Part shown: positions 1 through 5,271 of the stretch, one piece after another
How the letters are laid out: the number at the start of each line of letters is the position of its first letter
Numbering within the stretch: the stretch's first letter is position 1
NCBI GenBank assembly: GCA_015222115.1
Contig: JADFUO010000167.1
Coordinates: 1-5,271, forward strand
Direction of reading: 5' to 3'
From: Bacteroidota bacterium
GTDB lineage: Bacteria; Bacteroidota; Bacteroidia; Bacteroidales; JADFUO01
DNA length: 5,271 nucleotides
Notes under the pieces: model-generated
The model's input: the letters and a program-made list of their open reading frames with translations, nothing else
Told to the model about the DNA's origin: nothing
The model's database searches: none
Made by a program: the position numbers and the translations under genes

Positions 1-158
1 GAGGTGGCCATGCTATTTGTCTTGTTGGATATACAAACGATTATTTTATTGTGCGTAATAGTTGGGGAAAGGACTGGGGAGATGGTGGCTTTGCTTATGC
101 TTCTAATAATTATGCGGAGGCTGCCTTTCTTGATGAGACTTATGGTGCTGTTCTGTAA
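1..158 (+). CDS. C1A (papain-family) cysteine peptidase, C-terminal fragment
   Basis: The gene enters from the left edge; whole codons run from position 3 to the TAA at 156-158, leaving 51 residues. The fragment opens with GGHAICLVGY, which matches the segment around the catalytic His of papain-like peptidases (His is fragment residue 3). It continues with FIVRNSWGKDWGDGGFAY, the classic block holding the catalytic Asn (residue 19) and the NSWG..WG.GG signature. The catalytic Cys and any propeptide or signal peptide lie outside the window, so substrate and cellular location cannot be judged. The protein ends in TYGAVL shortly after the conserved block, as expected for a complete C-terminus without an added domain. 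Because a small peptide gene and a B12-radical SAM gene follow on the same strand, it could be the processing peptidase of a peptide-modification cassette. That role is inferred from position only. The family call is firm. Confidence 0.9.
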   Translation, partial: GGHAICLVGYTNDYFIVRNSWGKDWGDGGFAYASNNYAEAAFLDETYGAVL

Positions 159-174
159 AAAAACAACAGAAAAA

Positions 175-206
175 CTTGACATCCAGTTTTTTATGTTGTA
201 TATTTA
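175..206 (+). promoter_or_regulatory. Candidate promoter upstream of the 65-residue protein gene
   Basis: TTGACA (176-181) and TATATT (199-204) are separated by 17 bp, a close match to the general sigma70 pattern. The same stretch also fits the Bacteroidota housekeeping pattern: CTTG (175-178), 20 bp, then TATATTTA (199-206), one mismatch from TAnnTTTG. It lies just after the peptidase stop codon. Transcription would start near 213 and give an untranslated leader of about 115 nt before the ATG at 329. The leader contains a possible 6-bp stem, TTGCAG (252-257) with CTGCAA (282-287), but matches no riboswitch I recognise. The call rests on pattern alone in AT-rich DNA. Confidence 0.42.
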
Positions 207-316
207 TATGTCTTAAAACAATTAAATCAAAGCTGAAAGATGTATTGATTTTTGCAGCATATTTGTTAAACAAGAGGCACACTGCAATATATATCAAATT
301 CTTATTAATAAACTAA

Positions 317-321
317 AAGGG
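317..321 (+). promoter_or_regulatory. Possible ribosome binding site for the 65-residue protein
   Basis: AAGGG ends 7 nt before the ATG at 329, a workable Shine-Dalgarno spacing. Most Bacteroidota genes lack such a site and none is evident before the other starts here, so this one modestly supports the ATG at 329 as a real start on the plus strand. Confidence 0.4.
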
Positions 322-328
322 AATAATT

Positions 329-526
329 ATGGCGCGAGCAAGAATTATAATTAAAGAAGGTATCAAACCTAGAGAACCTGCAGGTGAAATAAAACTGATG
401 GCTCTTGCAGAAAAGGAAATAAAGAATAGAATTGAGGTGGCAATAGATGCTATTTTGGCTGAGACTGAATATGAGAGAATGAAAGAAAATCCACCCACCA
501 TTGGTGTAGAGAAAGATACTGTGTAG
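329..526 (+). CDS. Small charged helical protein of unknown function (65 aa)
   Basis: I do not recognise this protein. The ATG at 329 is preceded by AAGGG and a candidate promoter, and the ORF ends at TAG 524-526. The N-terminus is basic and beta-like (MARARIIIKEG), followed by a Pro/Gly break (KPREPAGE) and then a Lys/Glu-rich segment from about residue 20 to 52 that should form an amphipathic helix. The tail is short and probably unstructured (ENPPTIGVEKDTV). There is no Cys or Trp, no signal peptide and no membrane segment, so it is probably cytosolic. It lies between a cysteine peptidase and a B12-radical SAM enzyme, so a precursor peptide, with the helix as leader, or a small accessory protein is possible. 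The tail has no obvious core rich in Cys, Ser/Thr or Gly, which weakens the precursor idea. The last codons sit in a 17-nt imperfect tandem repeat that brings in the stop codon, so the C-terminus may be altered. A hydrophobic antisense ORF also covers the region, but this strand has the better initiation signals. Confidence 0.6.
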   Translation: MARARIIIKEGIKPREPAGEIKLMALAEKEIKNRIEVAIDAILAETEYERMKENPPTIGVEKDTV

Positions 527-539
527 AGGAAAATACAGA
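506..539 (+). repeat. 17-nt imperfect tandem duplication across the stop of the 65-aa ORF
   Basis: Copy 1 (506-522) and copy 2 (523-539) match at 13 of 17 positions; each begins GTAGAG and shares ATAC at the same offset. Copy 1 in frame reads VEKDT and copy 2 in its equivalent frame reads VEENT. Because 17 is not a multiple of 3, the duplication shifts the frame, and the TAG at 524-526 that ends the small ORF falls inside copy 2. The match could be chance in purine-rich DNA. Confidence 0.5.
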
Positions 540-558
540 TCCAGGTGGTAGTGAACAG

Positions 559-578
559 ATAATATGTTTACATATTAT
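559..578. repeat. Perfect 8-bp inverted repeat with a 4-nt loop
   Basis: ATAATATG (559-566) and CATATTAT (571-578) are exact reverse complements around the loop TTTA. It lies 32 nt after the small ORF's stop. No T run follows, so it does not look like a Rho-independent terminator. It could be a transcript-stabilising hairpin or a palindromic operator. The stem is almost all A-T, so stability is modest; the symmetry is certain, the function is not. Confidence 0.6.
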
Positions 579-600
579 TAATAGACAAGGTATAAGATTT

Positions 601-624
601 TTGTTAATCGAGAACAGTTTTTTT
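601..624 (+). terminator. Weak Rho-independent terminator candidate
   Basis: TTGTT (601-605) can pair with AACAG (613-617), with one T-G wobble and a 7-nt loop, directly followed by seven T (618-624). The layout is that of an intrinsic terminator for the small upstream gene, but a 5-bp AT-rich stem is poor. If active, it would be partial and would separate the small gene from the radical SAM gene. Confidence 0.25.
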
Positions 625-643
625 CTCCATTTAATATCTCCTG

Positions 644-654
644 CCGGTTACCGG
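644..654. repeat. GC-rich palindrome CCGGTTACCGG before candidate radical SAM start codons
   Basis: CCGGT and ACCGG flank a single central T, forming a perfect palindrome in an otherwise AT-rich spacer. It ends one base before the ATG at 656, so it could be an operator or a small hairpin that affects initiation there. Only the symmetry is seen; the function is unknown. Confidence 0.35.
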
Positions 655-655
655 A

Positions 656-789
656 ATGATAACTATGGTTAAAAAAAAAATAGTTGTAATTCTAAAACGA
701 TTAGAAAAAATAATATCCCACAGGGAATTGATATTCTTTTAATCCCGCCCATTTCAAATCCAATTTATACTCATAATATTGAAAAATTT
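656..789 (+). other. Probable N-terminal coding extension of the radical SAM gene, out of frame with its ATG at an A10 run
   Basis: Read in the radical SAM frame, positions 673-789 are open and encode GIDILLIPPISNP (724-762) and then EKF, running into MPLGLL at 790. This is the expected first beta strand and Pro-Pro turn of a B12-binding domain that the ORF from 790 lacks. The frame has no ATG, GTG or TTG between the TAA at 670-672 and 790. ATGs at 656 and 665 lie in another frame, which stops after ELIFF at about 740. The two frames meet in a run of ten A (671-680). One extra A, or two fewer, would give MVKKKNSCNSKTIRKN continuing into the B12 domain. The alternative is a rare start such as ATT at 727 or ATC at 715. 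That the extension is coding is likely; the mechanism of initiation is open. Confidence 0.65.
671..680 (+). repeat. Run of ten A at the frame junction
   Basis: Ten consecutive A follow ATGGTT. Runs of this length are known sites of polymerase slippage and of replication indels. Here a single-base change in the run decides whether the ATG at 656 or 665 is joined to the radical SAM frame. Confidence 0.9.
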
Positions 790-2724
790 ATGCCCCTTGG
801 GCTGCTGGCTCTTGCTGCCAGTCTTCGTTTAAATAATTATTGTGTCCGGATTTACCAACCATGGAAAAGACTATTGAATAAAGGTGATTATCAACAAGTT
901 GCCAGAGAAGTATTGTTTAATAATCCAAAAATCATTGGTTTTTCTACCTGGTGTATTTCCTATCCCACATCATTAAAACTTGCTCAAACCATAAAATCCG
1001 TGGAACCGGAAATCCCTATAGTATTTGGTGGTCCACAGGCATCTATTCTCGACAGGGAAACACTTTCTCAATATTCGTGTATAGACTATATTTTACGTGG
1101 AGAAGCGGATAATACCATTATTGATCTCGTCGGAAATTTAACTAATAGCAATAATTCAAAATATCTTGAAAAGATACCGGGTCTGACATATCGTATTCCA
1201 TCCAGGAAAAAGATCAAACGAAATGAAGATATCGGCTACATTACCGAAATGGACACTCTTCCCATACCTGCTTATGACTTGATACCTCTTAACAAGGTTA
1301 TTAAGCTGGATGTTGGACGTGGTTGTCCTTTTAAGTGTACCTTCTGCACCACAAGCAGTTACTTTTCAAAATCTTACCGGGTAAAATCAGTATCACGAAT
1401 AATCAAGGAGATGGATTATTGTTATAAGAAAAATGGAATTACCTCATTTGGTTTTGCTCATGATATGTTCACCCTGAATAAAAAGTTTGTTTTTGATTTA
1501 TGCGAATCTCTTAAGCAGCATTATAAAAATATTGGACAAAAATACATCTGGTCATGCTCTGCCCGTCCCGATTGTGTTACGGATGAATTACTTAAAGAGA
1601 TGAAGGAAGCCGGATGTACTGATATATTTTTTGGTATTGAAAGCGGATCGGATCGGATCCAGAAAAAAATTAAAAAGAATTTAAAATTGCCTGATACATA
1701 TAAAGTTGCAGAAACATGTTCTAAGTTAGGAATTCGTATAGCTGCATCATTTATGGCAGGTTTCCCCGGAGAAACCAGAGAAGACCTTAATGATACTATT
1801 AAAGCCATACTTGAAATAAGTGCCAGGGGTGCAAAACCACAGATGTCCCTATTATCATTCCTGCCAGATACACCTTTACACAAAACCTGTAAAGATAAGC
1901 TGAAATATGATGGAAGATATTCAGATTTCTCCGCTTATATTTATAGTAAGGAAGAACAAAAGATGATCAGTAACAATCCCACTCTTTTTAGTTCTTTCTA
2001 TTTCCTTCCTATTAAAGCAACCACCAGGGATAATTTATTATCCTTAAGCATAATGGTGAATGATTTACGGGATTTTCCCGATACCATTAATATGATAGCT
2101 GATTATTTGAAAAATGATATTAAAAATATTTTCTTCTTTAAAATATTGGAAGATCAAATACAAAAGTACAGGAAGGATAAAAAATCAGGTTATCCTGAAT
2201 TTTTTTGTCTGGTTAATGGATTATGTGATTACATAACTTACCTCGAAGAAAAAGGATTACCGGTTTACATCAGGGATATTCTTCTTATGGAAACTACCAA
2301 AAAATCATTAAGAATAAAATTTATCTGGAAACAGATAAATAAACCAGGAAAGGGATCTCCTTGTAAACCTCAAAATAAGATAGATTTAAAAGATCAGCTT
2401 GTCTCAACCGGAAATCGGGGATTAATTTCTACTAATTACAAGATATCCAGCATTCTTGCCAAACATAAAGAAGGTAATTTATCAGGAGCCGGGTTACACT
2501 ATGGACAATATAAGTATCTTGTAGCGGCCTGTTCAGAAAAAAAATCAATTTCTATCAGGCTTAGTGAAAAACATAACAAGGTAATGGAAAAGCTTGAAGA
2601 TATGAGGGTTATTGATTTTTTTAATATTTGCAGGAGATTTATGAATGATAGAGAGATATGGAAATTTTTACGAAAATTGATTAGGATGGGGGTTGTTGAG
2701 GTTGAAAGCAATAAATCGGAGTAA
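790..2724 (+). CDS. B12-binding-domain radical SAM enzyme
   Basis: This is a cobalamin-dependent type radical SAM protein, probably cytosolic, that would use a [4Fe-4S] cluster and SAM to start radical chemistry on an unidentified substrate. Residue numbers count from the ATG at 790 (644 aa). Residues 1-120 are most of a B12-binding fold (PLGLLALAASLR, IIGFSTW, IVFGGPQAS at 77-85, ILRGEAD); its first strand is encoded upstream of 790, so this start is probably not the true one. The radical SAM core runs from about 171 to 380. It has GRGCPFKCTFC with cluster cysteines C179, C183 and C186, then HDMF (224-227), CSARPDCV, FFGIESGS (280-287) and AGFPGET (323-329). Residues 381-500 are a helical region I cannot name. 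The C-terminal part (about 500-644) ends in a helical segment, FLRKLIRMGVVEVE, that resembles a winged-helix or PqqD-like module, a tentative reading. The family includes methyltransferases and peptide- or lipid-modifying enzymes. With a cysteine peptidase and a small ORF upstream, peptide modification is the leading guess. No promoter is evident just upstream. Confidence 0.9.
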   Translation: MPLGLLALAASLRLNNYCVRIYQPWKRLLNKGDYQQVAREVLFNNPKIIGFSTWCISYPTSLKLAQTIKSVEPEIPIVFGGPQASILDRETLSQYSCIDYILRGEADNTIIDLVGNLTNSNNSKYLEKIPGLTYRIPSRKKIKRNEDIGYITEMDTLPIPAYDLIPLNKVIKLDVGRGCPFKCTFCTTSSYFSKSYRVKSVSRIIKEMDYCYKKNGITSFGFAHDMFTLNKKFVFDLCESLKQHYKNIGQKYIWSCSARPDCVTDELLKEMKEAGCTDIFFGIESGSDRIQKKIKKNLKLPDTYKVAETCSKLGIRIAASFMAGFPGETREDLNDTIKAILEISARGAKPQMSLLSFLPDTPLHKTCKDKLKYDGRYSDFSAYIYSKEEQKMISNNPTLFSSFYFLPIKATTRDNLLSLSIMVNDLRDFPDTINMIADYLKNDIKNIFFFKILEDQIQKYRKDKKSGYPEFFCLVNGLCDYITYLEEKGLPVYIRDILLMETTKKSLRIKFIWKQINKPGKGSPCKPQNKIDLKDQLVSTGNRGLISTNYKISSILAKHKEGNLSGAGLHYGQYKYLVAACSEKKSISIRLSEKHNKVMEKLEDMRVIDFFNICRRFMNDREIWKFLRKLIRMGVVEVESNKSE

Positions 2725-2820
2725 ATTCTTATTCTGTCTTCAATTAAATAGATAATAATTTAGTATCTGGTAATTTTTATAACTAATTTTAACTAAACAA
2801 TGACAAAGGAAAATTATTAG

Positions 2821-2851
2821 TGAAAATTCCTTTAGGCATTTTAAATTTTCA
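2821..2851 (+). promoter_or_regulatory. 8-bp inverted repeat just before the sensor kinase start
   Basis: TGAAAATT (2821-2828) and AATTTTCA (2844-2851) are exact reverse complements separated by 15 nt, ending 6 nt before the ATG at 2858. It could be an operator or a leader hairpin that limits ribosome access. The rest of the 133-bp gap after the radical SAM stop (2725-2857) shows no convincing promoter or terminator. It holds only AT-rich sequence with a repeated AACTAA at 2781 and 2791. Low complexity makes chance symmetry likely. Confidence 0.3.
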
Positions 2852-2857
2852 ATTATT

Positions 2858-5271
2858 ATGCAAAAACAACTTTTCATAATAATTATTCACTGTACATTCC
2901 TCATCGCTAATTGTGCATTGGTTGGTGCGCAATCAAAAATCGATAATCTGAAAAATGTACTTAAAACTGCCAGGGATACAAATAAAGTGATCATTTTAAA
3001 CAATCTTGCCATTGAATACAAGGAAGTTAACACTGATACAGCGCTGAAATATGCAACTGAAGGATTAGATCTGGGTAGAAAGATAGGTTTTCAGCGAGAA
3101 ATTGCCAAATCGTATCATTTATTTGGGATTATATACAGAATGCAAGCTAAGTATATCGAGGCATTAGACTTTTATGAGAAAAGTAATGAAATATTCGAAG
3201 AATTGAATTATAAACCAGGTATTGCTGGTTGCTTAAACAGTAATGGAATCTTATACAGAAGACTAGGACAGATCGATAAAGCGTTAAATTTTTATTTAAG
3301 AAGTTTGAAAATTTATGTTGAAATTGGGGATAAACCAAAAATTGCCGATGTATCAAATAATATTGGTACAATATATCAGACAAAGGGAATATTAGATACT
3401 GCTTTGATTTATTATAACAAAAGTTTTTCGATAAATAAAGTTTTAGGCAATAAATCCATAATTGGTAGCTATTATATTAATATTGGAGAAATTTATGAAA
3501 ACCAGGGAAAATATGATAGCGCAGAATATTATTATTTCAAATCTTTAAACATATTTAAGGAATTAGATAACAAAAGAAGTTTTATTTATTCTAATTTATA
3601 TCTCGGTAATTATTATAATCACATTTCTGAGTACCAAAAAGCTGTTTCCTATTTTGAAATTACCTTAAATAATGCCCGGGAAGTTGGTATAATCGAACTA
3701 GTTGGAGAAGCAGCTACAGGACTCAGTAAATCCTATTCTCAATTAGGGCAAGATAAACAAGAATTATTCTACCTCAAATTATCTAACAGGATAAATGATA
3801 GTCTCAACCTGACCGAAATGGAAAAAAGTATTGAATTAACAGAAATATATAATGAAATTGAAAAAGAAAATGAAATACGGGATTTGAAATTTAAACGTCA
3901 AAAGCTAATCAATAACTTTTCTATAATTGCTTTTGGATTAGCTTTGGTTCTGGCATTTGTGATATTCCGGAACTACAGGATAAAAAATAAAGCCAACAAA
4001 TTACTTGCAGAAATGGATCAGTTAAAATCGAGGCTTTTTTCAAATATTTCCCATGAATTTCGTACACCTCTAACCTTAATTCTTGGGCCTATAGAGGAAA
4101 TGCTTTCGAAAACAGAAAAAAACCTAGCCAGCAGGAAAACGGTAAAAATGATGCAACGTAATACCAACCGTTTGCTAAACCTTGTGAACCAGATGCTGGA
4201 CCTGTCCAAACTGGATGCAGGAAGCATGAAACTGGAACTGGTGGAAGGAGACCTGATAAAATCCCTGAAATTGATTGTACTCTCCTTTGCTTCCCTGGCT
4301 GAACAAAAAAAGATAAAATTTAGTTATACCTTCCCTAAAGAAAAATGGACAACCTGTTTCGACCAGGACAAGCTTGAGAAAATACTGAATAACCTGCTTT
4401 CCAATGCCTTCAAATATACTCCTGAAGGAGGGGAGGTGAAATGTGTAGTTAAATTGCCTGATCCCGGAAAAAATCTTGTTGAAATATCCATTCAGGATAC
4501 AGGTAAAGGAATTCCTACCGGTCAGCTGGATAAAATTTTTGATCGTTTTCACCAGGTGAAAGAATCGTATGAACCGGAAAGTGCAGGCACCGGTATAGGT
4601 CTTTCCCTTACTAAGGAATTGGTCAACCTTCTGCATGGTGACATTAAGGTAGAAAGTGAATTGGAAAAGGGCACTATATTTATTGTACAGATACCTGTTG
4701 GAAAAGAACACTTGAAGGAATCGGAATATATTATCCGAAAGAAAGGGGAAATCACTGAACCTGCAATACAGCCAGAGTTGGAAGTTGTAGCAAAAGAAGA
4801 AGAGCATGCTGAAGACCTTTATCAGGAAACAAAGCCTGAAGAAGAATTCCCCCTGGTTCTTACCGTTGAAGATCATACCGATATCCGGACCCATATCCGG
4901 GAACACCTGAAAGATTGTTTCCGTATAATGGAAGCAGAGGATGGTGTTACAGGTCTTGCTAAAGCAATCGAAAATATCCCCGATCTGATCATTACTGACC
5001 TGATGATGCCTAAAATGGATGGGGTTGAAATGTGCAAGAAACTAAAGACCGATGAACGAACCAGTCATGTCCCGGTGATCATGCTTACAGCCAAAGCCAG
5101 TGTGGAAGACAGGGTTGAAGGGTTGGAAACAGGTGCAGATGCCTACGTTACCAAGCCTTTTAACATAAAAGAGCTCAGGGTTAGAGTTACAAAATTAATT
5201 GAGCAGCGTAAAAAACTGCGGGAACGGTTCAGCAGAAATGTCAAACTTGAACCTAAAGATATCGCCATTAC
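2858..5271 (+). CDS. Hybrid two-component sensor: TPR sensor, histidine kinase, receiver (3' end cut by window)
   Basis: The gene reads open from ATG 2858 to the right edge (804 whole codons). An in-frame TGA at 2801 and the lack of another start before 2858 fix the start. Residues 1-24 form a signal peptide (MQKQLFIIIIHCTFL..., likely cut after VGA). About seven TPRs follow to roughly residue 315 (for example GILYRRLGQIDKALNFY, GEIYENQGKYDSAEYYY), then a coiled coil (315-349) and one membrane helix (351-371), which puts the TPR sensor in the periplasm. The cytoplasmic part has HisKA with SNISHEFRTPL (phosphoacceptor H399) and an HATPase with N box NNLLSNAFKYTP (511-522), DTGKGIP (547-553), FDRF (561-564) and GTGIGLSL (577-584). 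The receiver starts near 664, with acidic residues E671-D672, phosphoacceptor D714 in TDLMMPKMDG, T744 and K766. All catalytic residues are present. The last residues, LRERFSRNVKLEPKDIAI, resemble the linker that leads to an AraC-type DNA-binding domain in Bacteroidota hybrid regulators, so one probably follows. The ligand is unknown. Confidence 0.95.
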   Translation, partial: MQKQLFIIIIHCTFLIANCALVGAQSKIDNLKNVLKTARDTNKVIILNNLAIEYKEVNTDTALKYATEGLDLGRKIGFQREIAKSYHLFGIIYRMQAKYIEALDFYEKSNEIFEELNYKPGIAGCLNSNGILYRRLGQIDKALNFYLRSLKIYVEIGDKPKIADVSNNIGTIYQTKGILDTALIYYNKSFSINKVLGNKSIIGSYYINIGEIYENQGKYDSAEYYYFKSLNIFKELDNKRSFIYSNLYLGNYYNHISEYQKAVSYFEITLNNAREVGIIELVGEAATGLSKSYSQLGQDKQELFYLKLSNRINDSLNLTEMEKSIELTEIYNEIEKENEIRDLKFKRQKLINNFSIIAFGLALVLAFVIFRNYRIKNKANKLLAEMDQLKSRLFSNISHEFRTPLTLILGPIEEMLSKTEKNLASRKTVKMMQRNTNRLLNLVNQMLDLSKLDAGSMKLELVEGDLIKSLKLIVLSFASLAEQKKIKFSYTFPKEKWTTCFDQDKLEKILNNLLSNAFKYTPEGGEVKCVVKLPDPGKNLVEISIQDTGKGIPTGQLDKIFDRFHQVKESYEPESAGTGIGLSLTKELVNLLHGDIKVESELEKGTIFIVQIPVGKEHLKESEYIIRKKGEITEPAIQPELEVVAKEEEHAEDLYQETKPEEEFPLVLTVEDHTDIRTHIREHLKDCFRIMEAEDGVTGLAKAIENIPDLIITDLMMPKMDGVEMCKKLKTDERTSHVPVIMLTAKASVEDRVEGLETGADAYVTKPFNIKELRVRVTKLIEQRKKLRERFSRNVKLEPKDIAI

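Noticed and set aside
151..171. TTCTGT/ACAGAA hairpin at the peptidase stop, as a terminator
   Set aside because: The 6-bp stem has an A-rich loop and is followed by A, not T; it does not look like a terminator on this strand.
4..216. 70-aa plus-strand ORF at the left edge
   Set aside because: It overlaps in another frame the peptidase fragment, whose catalytic signatures are unmistakable; the predicted product has no sensible features.
313..501. 62-aa hydrophobic minus-strand ORF opposite the small gene, which could pass for a toxin-like membrane peptide
   Set aside because: Antisense of Lys/Glu-rich codons is automatically hydrophobic. The plus strand has a ribosome site and promoter-like signal; I saw neither for the minus strand.
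1521..1883. 120-aa minus-strand ORF within the radical SAM gene
   Set aside because: It is antisense to the conserved radical SAM core, with no family resemblance.
2800..2820. Six-codon ORF (MTKENY) ahead of the sensor kinase as a leader peptide
   Set aside because: It is too short to distinguish from chance, with no attenuator structure around it.
4175..4906. 243-aa minus-strand ORF
   Set aside because: It lies opposite the kinase HisKA/HATPase region, which has all its motifs on the plus strand. The Phe-rich product is typical of antisense to Glu/Lys codons.
1..5271. Search for tRNA or rRNA genes, CRISPR arrays, insertion sequences and attachment sites
   Set aside because: I saw no cloverleaf-like sequence, regularly spaced repeats, transposase motifs or long terminal repeats on either strand.

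Overview
The window looks like a piece of a Bacteroidota chromosome. It is AT-rich, most genes lack a Shine-Dalgarno site, and it ends in a TPR-type hybrid two-component sensor of the kind common in that phylum. All genes that can be supported lie on the plus strand. The assignment rests on gene type and composition only; nothing here fixes a genus.

Layout. (1) Positions 1-158 hold the last 51 residues of a papain-type (C1A) cysteine peptidase, with the catalytic His and Asn regions still visible. (2) A promoter-like sequence at 175-206 is followed by a leader of about 115 nt and a small gene (329-526) for a 65-residue charged, helical protein of unknown function. (3) Positions 527-789 hold an AT-rich inverted repeat, a weak terminator-like hairpin, a short GC palindrome and a run of ten A. 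They also encode the missing start of the next protein. (4) Positions 790-2724 (longer if the true start is upstream) encode a B12-binding-domain radical SAM enzyme with its CxxxCxxC motif. (5) A 133-bp AT-rich gap leads to (6) a hybrid sensor kinase from 2858 that runs off the right edge. It has a signal peptide, periplasmic TPRs, one membrane helix, HisKA, HATPase and a receiver domain, and probably an AraC-type output beyond the edge.

Two points deserve most attention. The first ATG of the radical SAM frame (790) comes after the opening beta strand of the B12-binding domain. That strand is encoded in the same frame upstream of 790, but with no ATG, GTG or TTG to start it. An ATG lies just before the A10 run and joins this frame only if the run is read with one extra A (or two fewer). 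This suggests slippage, phase variation, an unusual start codon or a sequence error. The second point is the order cysteine peptidase, small peptide gene, B12-radical SAM enzyme, which resembles a peptide-modifying (RiPP-like) cassette. That is inference: no core peptide is obvious, and the small ORF could be something else. The sensor kinase may be unrelated or may regulate neighbouring genes.
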